Translations under genes and position numbers: made by a program
The notes under the pieces: model-generated
Told to the model about the DNA's origin: nothing
The model's input: the letters and a program-made list of their open reading frames with translations, nothing else
The model's database searches: none
Source: Mycolicibacter engbaekii
GTDB taxonomy: Bacteria > Actinomycetota > Actinomycetes > Mycobacteriales > Mycobacteriaceae
Reading direction: 5' to 3'
DNA: 64,000 nt
Assembly: GCF_002101585.1 (NCBI RefSeq)
Contig: NZ_LQOT01000057.1
Span: forward strand, 1-64,000
Shown here: positions 18,219-26,881 of the stretch, piece after piece
How positions within the stretch are numbered: the first letter of the stretch is position 1
Layout: every line of letters starts with the position of its first letter

Positions 18219-19379
18219 TCAGTCCAGCGCCTGCTTGAGGTCGCCGATCAGGTCGTCGATGTCCTCGATGCCCACCGACAGGCGCACCAGGTCTTCGGGA
18301 ACCTCCAGCTGCGAACCTGCCGTCGACGCGTGCGTCATTGCGCCGGGCAGTTCGATCAGCGACTCCACCCCGCCGAGTGATTCGGCCAGGATGAAGATCT
18401 CGGTTCCGGCGCACAGCTTCTCGGCGGCCGCCCGGCCGCCGCGCATCCGGACCGACACCATGCCCCCGAAAGCGCGCATCTGCGCCGCGGCGACCCGGTG
18501 GCCGGGGTGCTCGGCCAGTCCGGGGTAGCGCACCTGGCTCACCGCGGGATGCCCGCTGAGGAATTCGGCGATCGCCGCGGCGTTCTCGCTGTGCCGCTGC
18601 ATCCGCAGCACCAGGGTCTTCAGGCCGCGCAGGGTCAGGTAGGCGTCGAAGGGACCCGGTACGGCCCCCGCCCCGTTCTGCAGGAACGCGAAGGCCGTGT
18701 CGAGCTCTTCGTCACTGGTGACCAGCGCACCGCCCACCACGTCGGAGTGCCCGCCGATGTACTTGGTGGTCGAGTGCAGCACCACGTCGGCGCCCAGGGT
18801 CAGCGGCTGCTGCAACGCCGGCGAGGCGAAGGTGTTGTCCACCAGGACCCGTGCGCCGGCTTCCTTGCCGATCGCGGCGATACCGGCGATGTCGGCGATC
18901 GACAACAGCGGATTGGTGGGCGTCTCCACCCAGATGAGCCGGGTGGTGCCGGTGACCGCGGCCCGCACCGCATCCAGATCCGACAGGGCGACCGGGGTGT
19001 AGGCCACCCCCCACTGGGTGAAGACCTTGTCGATCAGCCGGAAGGTGCCACCGTAGGCGTCGTCGGGAATGATCAGGTGATCGCCGGGGCGCAGCATCGC
19101 GCGCAGCGCGCAGTCCGTGGCGGCCATCCCGGAACCGAACGCCCGGCCGAACCGGCCCTGCTCCACCGCGGCCAGCGCAGTCTCCAGGGCGGCGCGGGTC
19201 GGGTTGCCGGTGCGCGCGTACTCGAACCCGCCGCGCAGGCCCCCCACGCCGTCCTGGGCGAAGGTGCTGCTGGCGTAGATCGGTACGTTGACCGCCCCGG
19301 TCGCCGGGTCGGGGCGGAATCCGGAGTGGACGGCCGTGGTGGACAGGCCCGCAGTGCAGTGTGGGTTGTTCGGGTTCAC
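18219..19379 (-). CDS. metB: Cystathionine gamma-synthase/lyase
   Basis: The PLP enzyme joins O-succinylhomoserine with cysteine, or in the reverse pathway splits cystathionine. The 386 residues match Rv1079. The PLP lysine is in HSTTKYIGGHSDVVGG, and FGSGMAATDC and VETPTNPLL are family motifs. The GTG start at 19379 overlaps the stop of the RDD gene as GTGA, which supports it over longer upstream readings. Downstream of cbs, it completes the transsulfuration pathway. Synthase and lyase cannot be separated by sequence inspection. Confidence 0.93.
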   Translation of the reverse strand: MNPNNPHCTAGLSTTAVHSGFRPDPATGAVNVPIYASSTFAQDGVGGLRGGFEYARTGNPTRAALETALAAVEQGRFGRAFGSGMAATDCALRAMLRPGDHLIIPDDAYGGTFRLIDKVFTQWGVAYTPVALSDLDAVRAAVTGTTRLIWVETPTNPLLSIADIAGIAAIGKEAGARVLVDNTFASPALQQPLTLGADVVLHSTTKYIGGHSDVVGGALVTSDEELDTAFAFLQNGAGAVPGPFDAYLTLRGLKTLVLRMQRHSENAAAIAEFLSGHPAVSQVRYPGLAEHPGHRVAAAQMRAFGGMVSVRMRGGRAAAEKLCAGTEIFILAESLGGVESLIELPGAMTHASTAGSQLEVPEDLVRLSVGIEDIDDLIGDLKQALD

Positions 19380-20002
19380 CGGATCGGCAGGCAGACGGTG
19401 GACATGATCTTGTCGGCGATGGTCTGGCGCTTGCCATCCCACAGCGGGAACAGGTAGCCGATCCCCAAGGTGATGCTGTCGACCACGTGGGCCAACTGGC
19501 GCACCAGTGACATGCCGAACCCGATCGGCTGACCGGTGGATTCGGAGACCACCTTGAACTTCAGCACCGACTTGCCGATGCTCGACCCGGTGGTGCCCTG
19601 CCGATAGCCGAAGTTCCAGATGCCGAAGATGAGCGCCGCCAGCCAGCCCAGGAACATCAGCGTTGCACCGGTGCCCGAGGGCGTGACCGTGCACTCGAAT
19701 CCCGTGGAGCTGCTGACGCATTCACGGTCTGCTGTGGTCTCGGCGATCATCGACGGGATGCCGTAGAGCACCAGCACCGGCAGAAAGTCGATGAGGTAGG
19801 CGCCCACGCGGGTCAGCCAGGACGTGTAGGCCTCCTGCGGCAGCTGGCCGACCGCGTTGCCGGGCGCGCCCGAATAGGCGCCGTAGCCGGGCGGCGGCGG
19901 GGGGTAGTTCCCCGGAGGTGGCGGCGGGTAGTTGCCGGGCGGCGGGACATCACCGGACGGGGGCGGGTAGTTGCCCGGCTGGGACGGCGGGAATTCGGTC
20001 AT
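19376..20002 (-). CDS. Proline-rich RDD-family membrane protein (Pra-like)
   Basis: The 208-residue protein starts with a Pro/Tyr/Gly repeat (GNYPPPPPGNYPPPPPGY, about 10-40). An RDD domain with hydrophobic segments follows (VGAYLIDFLPVLVLYGIP; LMFLGWLAALIFGIWNF) and ends in GKRQTIADKIMSTVCL. It matches Rv1078, the proline-rich antigen homologue. Its role is unknown. It overlaps metB by 4 bp and lies 67 bp after cbs, so it sits inside the transsulfuration operon. Confidence 0.88.
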   Translation of the reverse strand: MTEFPPSQPGNYPPPSGDVPPPGNYPPPPPGNYPPPPPGYGAYSGAPGNAVGQLPQEAYTSWLTRVGAYLIDFLPVLVLYGIPSMIAETTADRECVSSSTGFECTVTPSGTGATLMFLGWLAALIFGIWNFGYRQGTTGSSIGKSVLKFKVVSESTGQPIGFGMSLVRQLAHVVDSITLGIGYLFPLWDGKRQTIADKIMSTVCLPIR

Positions 20003-20069
20003 CTCTACCCTCTCGGGTCGTGGCGGTGAATGGGTAAAACGCTACCGCAGGACAGGGTTCGCAACGCCG

Positions 20070-21464
20070 TTATCTGCGGCGTGGCCCGTCGGACATGAAG
20101 CCCAGCAGATCGTGGCGTGTTATAACGCCCACGGGCTTGCCGTCCTGCACCACCATCACCGCGTCGACTTCGGCGAGCATGGCGGCGGCGGTACCGACGA
20201 CCTCGCCGGATCCGATCAGCGGCAGGGGCGGGCCCATGTGCTTGGACACCGCGTCGGCCAGCTTCGCGCGGCCCTCGAACACCGCCGACAGCAAGTCACG
20301 TTCGGACACGCTGCCGGCCACCTCACCGGCCATCACCGGCGGTTCGGCGCCCACCACGGGCATCTGCGAAACGCCGTACTCGCGCAGGATGCCGATCGCG
20401 TCGCGCAGCGTCTCCGACGGGTGGGTGTGCACCAGGTCCGGCAGCACCCCCGCCTTGGCCCGCAGCACGTCGGCGACGGTGGGCTGCACGGTCGAACCGT
20501 CCAGCCGGGACCGCAGGAATCCGTAGGAGGACATCCAGGCGTCGTTGAACAGCTTGGACATGTACCCGCGTCCGCCGTCCGGCAGCAGAACGACCACCAG
20601 GGACTCCGGGCCGGCCTTGACGGCGGTCTCCACCGCGGCCACCACGGCCATGCCGCAGGAGCCGCCGACCAGCAACGCCTCCTCCCGGGCCAGGCGCCGG
20701 GTCATGTCGAACGAGTCCGCGTCGGACACCGCGATGATCCGGTCCGGAATGCTCGGGTCGTAGGCGGCCGGCCAGAAGTCCTCCCCCACTCCTTCGACCA
20801 GATACGGCCGGCCCGTACCGCCGGAGTAGACCGAGCCTTCCGGGTCTGCGCCGATCACCTGTACCCGGCCGCCCGAGACCTCTTTGAGGTAGCTGCCGGT
20901 GCCGGTGATGGTGCCGCCGGTCCCGATTCCGGCGACGAAATGGGTGACCTGGCCATCGGTGTCGGCCCAGATCTCCGGGCCGGTGGTCTCGTAGTGGCTG
21001 GCGGGCCCGGCCGGGTTGGAGTACTGGTCCGGTTTCCAGGCGCCGTCGATCTCCTCGACGAGCCGGTTGGACACGCTGTAATAGCTGGCCGGGTCGTCCG
21101 GCGGCACCGCCGTCGGACACACCACCACCTCGGCGCCGTAGGCGCGCAACACATTCTGTTTGTCCTCGCTGACCTTGTCCGGGCAGACGAACACGCACTT
21201 GTAGCCGCGGCGCTGGGCGACCAGCGCCAGGCCCACACCGGTGTTGCCCGATGTCGGCTCGACGATGGTGCCGCCCGGTTTGAGCGCACCGCTGGCCTCG
21301 GCGGCGTCGATCATCTTGACCGCGATGCGGTCCTTGGAGCTGGCTCCCGGGTTGAGGTACTCGACCTTGGCCACTATTCGGCCGGCCCCCTCGGGGACGA
21401 TCGAATTCAGCTCGACCAGCGGGGTGTTGCCGATGAGTTCACTGATGTGGCGCGCTATCCGCAT
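20070..21464 (-). CDS. cbs: Cystathionine beta-synthase
   Basis: The enzyme condenses serine and homocysteine to cystathionine. It has 464 residues, the same as Rv1077. The N-terminal PLP domain shows SSKDRIAVKMI (catalytic Lys), EPTSGNTGVGLA and AGIGTGGTITGTG. Two CBS domains occupy about 340-464 (HPSETLRDAIGILREYGVSQ and PVGVITRHDLLGF). The start at 21464 (MRIARHISELIGNTPLV) matches the family; an ATG three codons upstream is also open. It follows lipU by 35 bp and precedes the RDD and metB genes. Confidence 0.96.
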   Translation of the reverse strand: MRIARHISELIGNTPLVELNSIVPEGAGRIVAKVEYLNPGASSKDRIAVKMIDAAEASGALKPGGTIVEPTSGNTGVGLALVAQRRGYKCVFVCPDKVSEDKQNVLRAYGAEVVVCPTAVPPDDPASYYSVSNRLVEEIDGAWKPDQYSNPAGPASHYETTGPEIWADTDGQVTHFVAGIGTGGTITGTGSYLKEVSGGRVQVIGADPEGSVYSGGTGRPYLVEGVGEDFWPAAYDPSIPDRIIAVSDADSFDMTRRLAREEALLVGGSCGMAVVAAVETAVKAGPESLVVVLLPDGGRGYMSKLFNDAWMSSYGFLRSRLDGSTVQPTVADVLRAKAGVLPDLVHTHPSETLRDAIGILREYGVSQMPVVGAEPPVMAGEVAGSVSERDLLSAVFEGRAKLADAVSKHMGPPLPLIGSGEVVGTAAAMLAEVDAVMVVQDGKPVGVITRHDLLGFMSDGPRRR

Positions 21465-21499
21465 ACCTGCCATCGTCTCAGGTTCTCCGGCCGGACGGG

Positions 21500-22552
21500 T
21501 CAGCCGGTGGCCTCGCGGATGTATTCACCGATCTGCCGCAACGAGCGGGTGGCCTCGGGTACGAAGGGCGCGGCGATCTGGAAGACGTGGATCTGACCCG
21601 GCCAGATCCGCAACTCCACCGGGATACCGGCGGCCGCGAGCACCTTGGCACCCAACTGGGCGTCGTGCAGCAGTACCTCCGAACCGGAGACGTGAATCAG
21701 GGTGCGCGGAAGTCCGGGCCGGACGTGTTGCAGCGGCTCGAGCACGTCGCTGCCGTGCACGCGGTCACGCCGCGCCGCGGCCTCGACCAGTTCCACCAGA
21801 GCGTCAAATGCCTTGGGCGGGAACATCGCACCGGTGTGAATGTTGGGGTGCGCCTTCTTGGCCTCCTTGGCGATCTCCAGCAGCGGCGACATCGCGACGA
21901 TGGCGGCCGGGACTTCGTCGTCGTCCTCGTCGAGCAGTCGCAGGGCCAGCGCCAGCGACAGATAGCCCCCGGCCGAGTCGCCGGCCAGCACGATCTGGTC
22001 CGGTTCGTAACCCTGACGGCGCAACCAGCGGTAGCCGTCGTAGCAGTCGTCGACCGCGTCGGCGATGGAGTGCTTGGGAATCATCCGGTACTCCACCACC
22101 AGGACCGGACTGTCGGCGTACTCCGACAGCTTGGTGACCAGCCGGCCGTGCGTGTTGGCGCCACAGGTCAGGAAGGCGCCGCCGTGCATGTAGAGCACCA
22201 CCCGGCGGGTGCCGTCGGCCGGCAGCACGCCGGCGGCCCGCACCAGTTGGGCTTTGCAGCGCGGCAGCCGGATGGCGGCGCGGACGGTGCCCGGCACGGG
22301 CAGCACCGCCTTGGCGGCGACGTCGAGCAACCCGAACGGCCACGGCATCCCCGGGAGGTAGCTGCCGACCGAGAGGACCGGGCGAATGGTGGCGCGGGCG
22401 GCCAGCCACGCCAGGCGGCCTTCGACACTGGTGGACTCCTCGACCACCTCGACGGGCAGCCCGTCATGGCGGCCGTACCGGGGGCGCCGCGGGCCGGGGT
22501 ACAGGCGGGAGCGAAGACGGGGCGAGCTGGGGATTATCTCGGGTGCGGTCAT
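21500..22552 (-). CDS. lipU: Alpha/beta hydrolase, hormone-sensitive-lipase family (LipU-like)
   Basis: The 350-residue esterase carries YMHGGAFLTCG (oxyanion-hole HGG motif, near 120) and the nucleophile elbow GDSAGGYLS near 190. The later Asp/Glu region VSGSEVLLHDAQ and His in GQIHVFQIAAPF complete a triad. It matches Rv1076 by position. Short-chain ester or lipid hydrolysis is expected. The ATG at 22552 gives MTAPEIIPSSP. Upstream is a 182-bp divergent promoter region shared with the GDSL hydrolase gene. Confidence 0.87.
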   Translation of the reverse strand: MTAPEIIPSSPRLRSRLYPGPRRPRYGRHDGLPVEVVEESTSVEGRLAWLAARATIRPVLSVGSYLPGMPWPFGLLDVAAKAVLPVPGTVRAAIRLPRCKAQLVRAAGVLPADGTRRVVLYMHGGAFLTCGANTHGRLVTKLSEYADSPVLVVEYRMIPKHSIADAVDDCYDGYRWLRRQGYEPDQIVLAGDSAGGYLSLALALRLLDEDDDEVPAAIVAMSPLLEIAKEAKKAHPNIHTGAMFPPKAFDALVELVEAAARRDRVHGSDVLEPLQHVRPGLPRTLIHVSGSEVLLHDAQLGAKVLAAAGIPVELRIWPGQIHVFQIAAPFVPEATRSLRQIGEYIREATG

Positions 22553-22721
22553 GGCGGACACTCCCTCCAGCCGGCCGGGCCGGCTCGGCCAACGCGGTTG
22601 CAAGTATCGTCACACGCCAAAAATTGTGAAGAAATCTTAGGATTCGTTCCGATACGGCATCGGGTCCGCTTCGTGACCATCTCTTGTTTGCTGCTCAGGG
22701 GCAATCGGCGCGCCGGCTCCC

Positions 22722-22727
22722 TAAAAT
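22722..22727 (+). promoter_or_regulatory. -10 box (TAAAAT) for the GDSL hydrolase gene
   Basis: TAAAAT is followed by 7 nt and the ATG at 22735, consistent with a leaderless transcript. It is one of the closest matches to the TATAAT consensus in the window. Confidence 0.5.
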
Positions 22728-22734
22728 TGCGGGC

Positions 22735-23583
22735 ATGCAGTTCCGGGCACCGCGTCGCTCGGCGGTCACGCTGGTGACCGCCGGCGCTATCGCCTCCAGC
22801 GGCACGCTGTACCTGGGCGTGCGCGGACTCCTGGCCGGGCAGGCCGACCGGGCGCGCCAGATCATTCCCCGGGCCTGGGGCATCCCGCCCTACGCGGACG
22901 GCGTCTACGCCGCCGGCGGTGGGCCGGCCGAGCGGTTCCAGCGCGGCATGAGCGTGGATCTGCACCTGATGATCTTCGGCGACTCGACCGCCACCGGCTA
23001 CGGCTGCCTGTCAGCGGACGAGGTTCCCGGAGCGCTGATCGCCAGAGCCTTGGCAGAACACACCGGATCGCGAATCCGGTTGAGCACCAAGGCGATTGTC
23101 GGTGCCACCACCAAGGGGCTGGGCGGCCAGGTCGACGCGATGTTCGTCGCGGGTCCGCCACCGGACGCGGCCGTGATCATGATCGGGGCCAACGACGTCA
23201 CCGCCCTGCACGGCATCGGCGGCTCGGCGCAGCGGCTGCACGCGGTGGTCAAGCGGCTGCGCGCCAGCGGTGCGGCGGTGATCGTCGCCACCTGTCCGGA
23301 CCTCGGTGTGGTCAGTGCGATCCCCCAGCCGTTGCGCTGGGTCGCCCATACCCGGGCCCGGCGGCTGGCGCGGGCTCAGGCCCACGCGGTCAAGGCCGCC
23401 GGCGGCATCACGGTGCCTTTCGTCGATCTCCGGGAGTTCCGCCAGGCTCGCGAGCCGCTGTTCGCCCGCGATCAGTACCACCCGTCGGCAGCCGGATACG
23501 CGCTGGCCGCCACACAGATGATCCCCGCACTGTGCGGCGCCCTGTACCGGCCCGACTCCCGCGCGGTGGCCTCCTCGGACTAG
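22735..23583 (+). CDS. Exported SGNH/GDSL-type esterase
   Basis: The 282-residue protein has an N-terminal hydrophobic signal/anchor (SAVTLVTAGAIASSGTLYLGV). The SGNH blocks are present: IFGDSTATGYG (block I, catalytic Ser), IGANDVTALHG (block III, Asn) and RDQYHPSAAGYALA (block V, Asp-x-x-His). It matches Rv1075c, described as a GDSL esterase of the cell envelope. The start fits a leaderless transcript. It diverges from lipU and is followed by fadA3 36 bp later. Confidence 0.88.
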   Translation: MQFRAPRRSAVTLVTAGAIASSGTLYLGVRGLLAGQADRARQIIPRAWGIPPYADGVYAAGGGPAERFQRGMSVDLHLMIFGDSTATGYGCLSADEVPGALIARALAEHTGSRIRLSTKAIVGATTKGLGGQVDAMFVAGPPPDAAVIMIGANDVTALHGIGGSAQRLHAVVKRLRASGAAVIVATCPDLGVVSAIPQPLRWVAHTRARRLARAQAHAVKAAGGITVPFVDLREFRQAREPLFARDQYHPSAAGYALAATQMIPALCGALYRPDSRAVASSD

Positions 23584-23619
23584 ATTCGGCTGTTGAAAAC
23601 CCGATCTCAAGGAGTCCCC

Positions 23620-24837
23620 GTGCCCGAAGCTGTCATCGTCTCCACTGCGCGTTCGCCCATCGGCCGGGCCGGTAAGGGCTCCCTGGTCACCATGCGGCCC
23701 GACGACCTGGCCGCCCAGATGGTGCGCGCCGCCCTGGACAAGGTGCCCGCCCTGGACCCGCGCGAGATCGACGACCTGATGATGGGCTGCGGCCAGCCCG
23801 GCGGCGCCTCCGGCTACAACATCGGCCGCGTCGTCTCGGTGCTGCTCGGCTACGACTTCCTGCCGGGCACCACGGTGAACCGGTACTGCTCGTCGTCGCT
23901 GCAGACCACCCGGATGGCGTTCCACGCGATCAAGGCCGGCGAGGGCGACGCGTTCATCTCCGCCGGTGTCGAGACCGTTTCGCAGTTCCCCATCGGTGCC
24001 GCCGACGGCGCCCCCAACAGCAAGAACCCGCTGTTCGCCGACGCCCAGGCCCGCTCGGAGGCCGCCGCGGCCGGTGCCACCGAGTGGCACGACCCGCGGA
24101 ACGACGGCCTGCTGCCCGACGTCTACATCGCGATGGGCCAGACCGCCGAGAACGTGGTGCTGCACACCGGGATCAGCCGTGAGGACCAGGACCACTGGGG
24201 TGTGCGCAGTCAGAACCGCGCCGAGGAGGCCATCAAGAGTGGCTTCTTCGCCCGCGAGATCTCGCCGGTCACCCTGCCCGACGGCACCGTGGTGAGCACG
24301 GATGACGGCCCGCGCGCCGGCACCACCTACGAGAAGATCAGCCAGCTCAAGCCGGTGTTCCGGCCGAATGGCACGATCACCGCCGGCAACGCGTGCCCGC
24401 TGAACGACGGTGCGGCCGCCGTGATCATCACCAGCGACACCAAGGCCAAGGAGCTGGGGCTGAAGCCGCTGGCCCGGATCGTGTCCACCGGGGTGTCGGG
24501 TCTGTCGCCGGAGATCATGGGTCTGGGCCCGATCGAGGCCGTCAAGAAGGCACTGGCGAACGCCAAGTTGTCGATCTCCGACATCGACCTGTTCGAGATC
24601 AACGAGGCGTTCGCGGTGCAGGTGCTCGGCTCGGCCCGCGAGCTGGGCATCGACGAGGACAAGCTGAACGTGTCCGGCGGGGCGATCGCCCTGGGCCACC
24701 CGTTCGGTATGACCGGCGCCCGGATCACCGCCACCCTGCTGAACAACCTCGCCACCCACGACAAGCAGTTCGGCGTGGAGACCATGTGTGTGGGCGGCGG
24801 CCAGGGCATGGCCATGGTGGTCGAGCGCCTCTCCTGA
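23620..24837 (+). CDS. fadA3: Acetyl-CoA acetyltransferase (thiolase)
   Basis: The thiolase cleaves 3-ketoacyl-CoA or condenses acetyl-CoA units. The 405 residues equal Rv1074c. The nucleophilic Cys is in TVNRYCSSSLQTTR (about 84-97), the His in ALGHPFGMTGAR, and the second Cys in VETMCVGGGQGMA. The GTG at 23620 is chosen because AAGGAG stands 5 nt before it; an ATG at 23593 would place this ribosome site inside the gene. A large palindrome begins 11 bp after the stop and could serve as its transcription end. Confidence 0.94.
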   Translation: MPEAVIVSTARSPIGRAGKGSLVTMRPDDLAAQMVRAALDKVPALDPREIDDLMMGCGQPGGASGYNIGRVVSVLLGYDFLPGTTVNRYCSSSLQTTRMAFHAIKAGEGDAFISAGVETVSQFPIGAADGAPNSKNPLFADAQARSEAAAAGATEWHDPRNDGLLPDVYIAMGQTAENVVLHTGISREDQDHWGVRSQNRAEEAIKSGFFAREISPVTLPDGTVVSTDDGPRAGTTYEKISQLKPVFRPNGTITAGNACPLNDGAAAVIITSDTKAKELGLKPLARIVSTGVSGLSPEIMGLGPIEAVKKALANAKLSISDIDLFEINEAFAVQVLGSARELGIDEDKLNVSGGAIALGHPFGMTGARITATLLNNLATHDKQFGVETMCVGGGQGMAMVVERLS

Positions 24838-24848
24838 CCCGTTTTCCC

Positions 24849-24909
24849 GTTGACTCTGCGCCTACCAGGCAAAAGTGCGAGTAGCTCGCCTGGTGAGCGC
24901 AGAGTCAAC
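24849..24909. repeat. 61-bp palindromic repeat, copy A
   Basis: Outer arms GTTGACTCTGCGC (24849-24861) and GCGCAGAGTCAAC (24897-24909) are perfect inverses. After a 2-nt mismatch the stem continues with ACCAGGC/GCCTGGT. The loop holds AAAAGTGCGAGTAGC. Copy B at 25794-25854 differs at only 3 of 61 positions. The stop codon of the DUF559-type gene lies within the right arm of this copy, and fadA3 ends 11 bp to the left. The name of this repeat family is unknown to me. Confidence 0.9.
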
Positions 24910-25750
24910 GGCGTTGTAGGGCATCCCAGGCACTTCTGACCCGGCGGATCACGTCGTGACTCCGGTGTTCGGCGAGCACCGTGATGTGGGTCCAGCCGGC
25001 GTCGCGGAGGTTTTCCAGGCGCTCGACGTCCTTGACGAACTGCGGGCGGCTGGTGCGGTGCTGGTCGCCGTCGTATTCGACCGCGAGCATGATGTCCTCC
25101 CACCCCATGTCGAGGAAGTACCGCGGATAGCCGTCCTCGAAGACGGGGATCTGGGTCACCGGCCGCGGGAACCCGGCGTCGACGAGCAGCAGCCGCAGCC
25201 AGGTCTCTTTCGGTGACTGCGCCCCGGCGTCGGCGAGGTAGAGGGCGGCTTCCAGTTGGCGCAGGCCTCGGGTATGACGATGCCGCGCCGCCAGCCGGGC
25301 CACGTCGTCGGTCTTGAAATGCGTGGCATGGGCCAGCGCGTCGAGTCTGGCGACCGCCTGACGCAGGGGCCCGCGCCGGCCCAGATCGAACGCGGTGCGC
25401 TCCACCGTGGTGACCGGCAGCCCGTCGCACAACTGCGTCTCGCCGGCCAGGAGCAGGTCTGCCCGGGTCTTGACGCCGCTCGGCGCCCTGGCGTTGCACC
25501 AGATCAGTTCAACCGGTGCCTGCTCGTCGATCCAGCCGGAGCCGTGTAGCGCCGATGCGGCCAGACCGCTGACGACGCCCTGTCGATGGGTCCACAGCCA
25601 TGCGGCGCGGGTACGTCTGCGCAGCGTGGGCGTGACGTGTTTGTCCAGGTACACGTTCGGCATGAGCGCCGTGTAGTACGTGGCGAGCTCATGCCAGGTG
25701 ACCGCACCGGCGGCCAGTGCCTCGCTGCCGAGGAATGGTTCGCCTGCCAT
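24905..25750 (-). CDS. DUF559-type protein: AbiEi-like N-terminus and nuclease-fold C-terminus
   Basis: The 281-residue protein belongs to a family common in mycobacteria. The N-terminal part (GVVSGLAASALHGSGW at about 60-75; GLPVTTVERTAFDLGRR) resembles the AbiEi antitoxin-like region. The C-terminal part resembles a Vsr/DUF559 PD-(D/E)xK nuclease fold (EDIMLAVEYDGDQHR, near 228-242, with candidate Asp/Glu ligands). Its activity is unknown. By gene order it corresponds to Rv1073. It is bracketed by two almost identical palindromes: its TGA stop is inside copy A, and copy B begins 43 bp upstream of its start. This raises the possibility of a mobile or self-regulated cassette. Confidence 0.75.
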   Translation of the reverse strand: MAGEPFLGSEALAAGAVTWHELATYYTALMPNVYLDKHVTPTLRRRTRAAWLWTHRQGVVSGLAASALHGSGWIDEQAPVELIWCNARAPSGVKTRADLLLAGETQLCDGLPVTTVERTAFDLGRRGPLRQAVARLDALAHATHFKTDDVARLAARHRHTRGLRQLEAALYLADAGAQSPKETWLRLLLVDAGFPRPVTQIPVFEDGYPRYFLDMGWEDIMLAVEYDGDQHRTSRPQFVKDVERLENLRDAGWTHITVLAEHRSHDVIRRVRSAWDALQRR

Positions 25751-25793
25751 GCCGGCATGCTGCCAGCGCGCTCCGACAGGTCCCCAGATAGCA

Positions 25794-25854
25794 GTTGACT
25801 CTGCGCGTACCAGGCAAAAGTGCGAGTAGCTTGCCTGGTCAGCGCAGAGTCAAC
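25794..25854. repeat. 61-bp palindromic repeat, copy B
   Basis: It is a second copy of the palindrome at 24849-24909, in the same orientation of its asymmetric loop, with changes at positions 14, 39 and 47. The change at 39 adds a base pair to the inner stem. It lies between the start of the DUF559-type gene and the end of the Bax-inhibitor-like gene, so it could be both that gene's terminator and part of the DUF559 gene's promoter; TTGACT occurs in its arms. Confidence 0.9.
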
Positions 25855-25870
25855 GGGTGGAGCTAGAGGG

Positions 25871-26722
25871 TCACTCGCTCTGGAAGTAGCTGAGCAGCCG
25901 CAGGATCTCCAGGTACAGCCACACCAGGGTGACGGTCAGGCCCAGGGCGATACCCCACGCGGCCTTCTCCGGCGCGCCGGCGCGAATCAGTTGGTCGGCC
26001 GCGTCGAAGTCGATCAGGAAGCTGAACGCCGCGATACCGATGCAGACCAGGGAGAACACGATGGACAGGGTTCCGCCGCTGCGCAGGCCCAGGCCCTCAC
26101 CGCCGCCGACGCCGAACAGCGACAGCACCAGGTTGCCGATCATCAGGGCCAGCACGCCGAAGATGGCGCCCACCATCATCCGGGTGAACTTCGGGGTGAC
26201 CCGAATGGCGCCGGTCTTGTAGACCACGAGCATGCCGCCGAACACGCCGAGCGTGCCCATCACGGCCTGGCCGATCAACGAGCCGGCGTTACTGGTTCCG
26301 ACGGTGACCGCGGTCAGCACGAAGGAGATGGCGCCCAGGAACATGCCCTCGAGCACCGCGTAGCTCAGCACCAGGGCCTTGCTGTCCTGCTTGCGGGCGA
26401 ACATGGCGATCATGACCATGGCCAGACCACCGAAGGCGCCGACGAAGGTCAGCGGGCCGGCCAGCGCCTGGTTGGAGGCCACCAGGAAGAATGAGACGAT
26501 GGCCGACAGGCTCAGCACGCCGAGCGTGATGCCGGTCTTGGTGACGACATCGTCGATGGTCAGCGGGCGAGTGACGACTTCCCGCTGGTAGGCCAGCGAC
26601 GGGTCGACCTGGTAGGTCTGGCCCATCTGCTGGGTGGCACCGGCCATACCGGTGCCGAACTGCGCGTAGCCGCCCTGTTGTTTGGGCAACGAACGAAATA
26701 CCGGGTTGCTGGTCTCCCGCAC
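25871..26722 (-). CDS. Bax inhibitor-1/YccA-family membrane protein
   Basis: The 283-residue protein has about seven transmembrane helices and the family's C-terminal features, including FSFLIDFDAADQLIRAG and GLTVTLVWLYLEILRLL. Its N-terminus MRETSNPVFRSLPK is strongly conserved in actinobacteria. YccA/BI-1 proteins are proposed ion channels or protease modulators. By order it corresponds to Rv1072. The GTG start at 26722 is preceded by a GAGAGGA ribosome site. It diverges from echA9. Confidence 0.87.
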   Translation of the reverse strand: MRETSNPVFRSLPKQQGGYAQFGTGMAGATQQMGQTYQVDPSLAYQREVVTRPLTIDDVVTKTGITLGVLSLSAIVSFFLVASNQALAGPLTFVGAFGGLAMVMIAMFARKQDSKALVLSYAVLEGMFLGAISFVLTAVTVGTSNAGSLIGQAVMGTLGVFGGMLVVYKTGAIRVTPKFTRMMVGAIFGVLALMIGNLVLSLFGVGGGEGLGLRSGGTLSIVFSLVCIGIAAFSFLIDFDAADQLIRAGAPEKAAWGIALGLTVTLVWLYLEILRLLSYFQSE

Positions 26723-26867
26723 CGTCCCGATCCTCTCTTCATGCTGTAAAGCGAAGGGTTACGAATACTGAGTCAACGTTTCCCGACCCGCTGGGGTTCC
26801 CGAACGGACTAACCAGCCGTTCTCAGGCCAAACCTTACCCGCGCAGCAGCGGCCGCGCCTAGGGATC

Positions 26868-26873
26868 TACATT
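26868..26873 (+). promoter_or_regulatory. -10 box (TACATT) for echA9
   Basis: TACATT is followed by 8 nt and the GTG start at 26882, which fits a leaderless transcript for echA9 and probably echA8. Confidence 0.4.
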
Positions 26874-26881
26874 GCGAAGGC

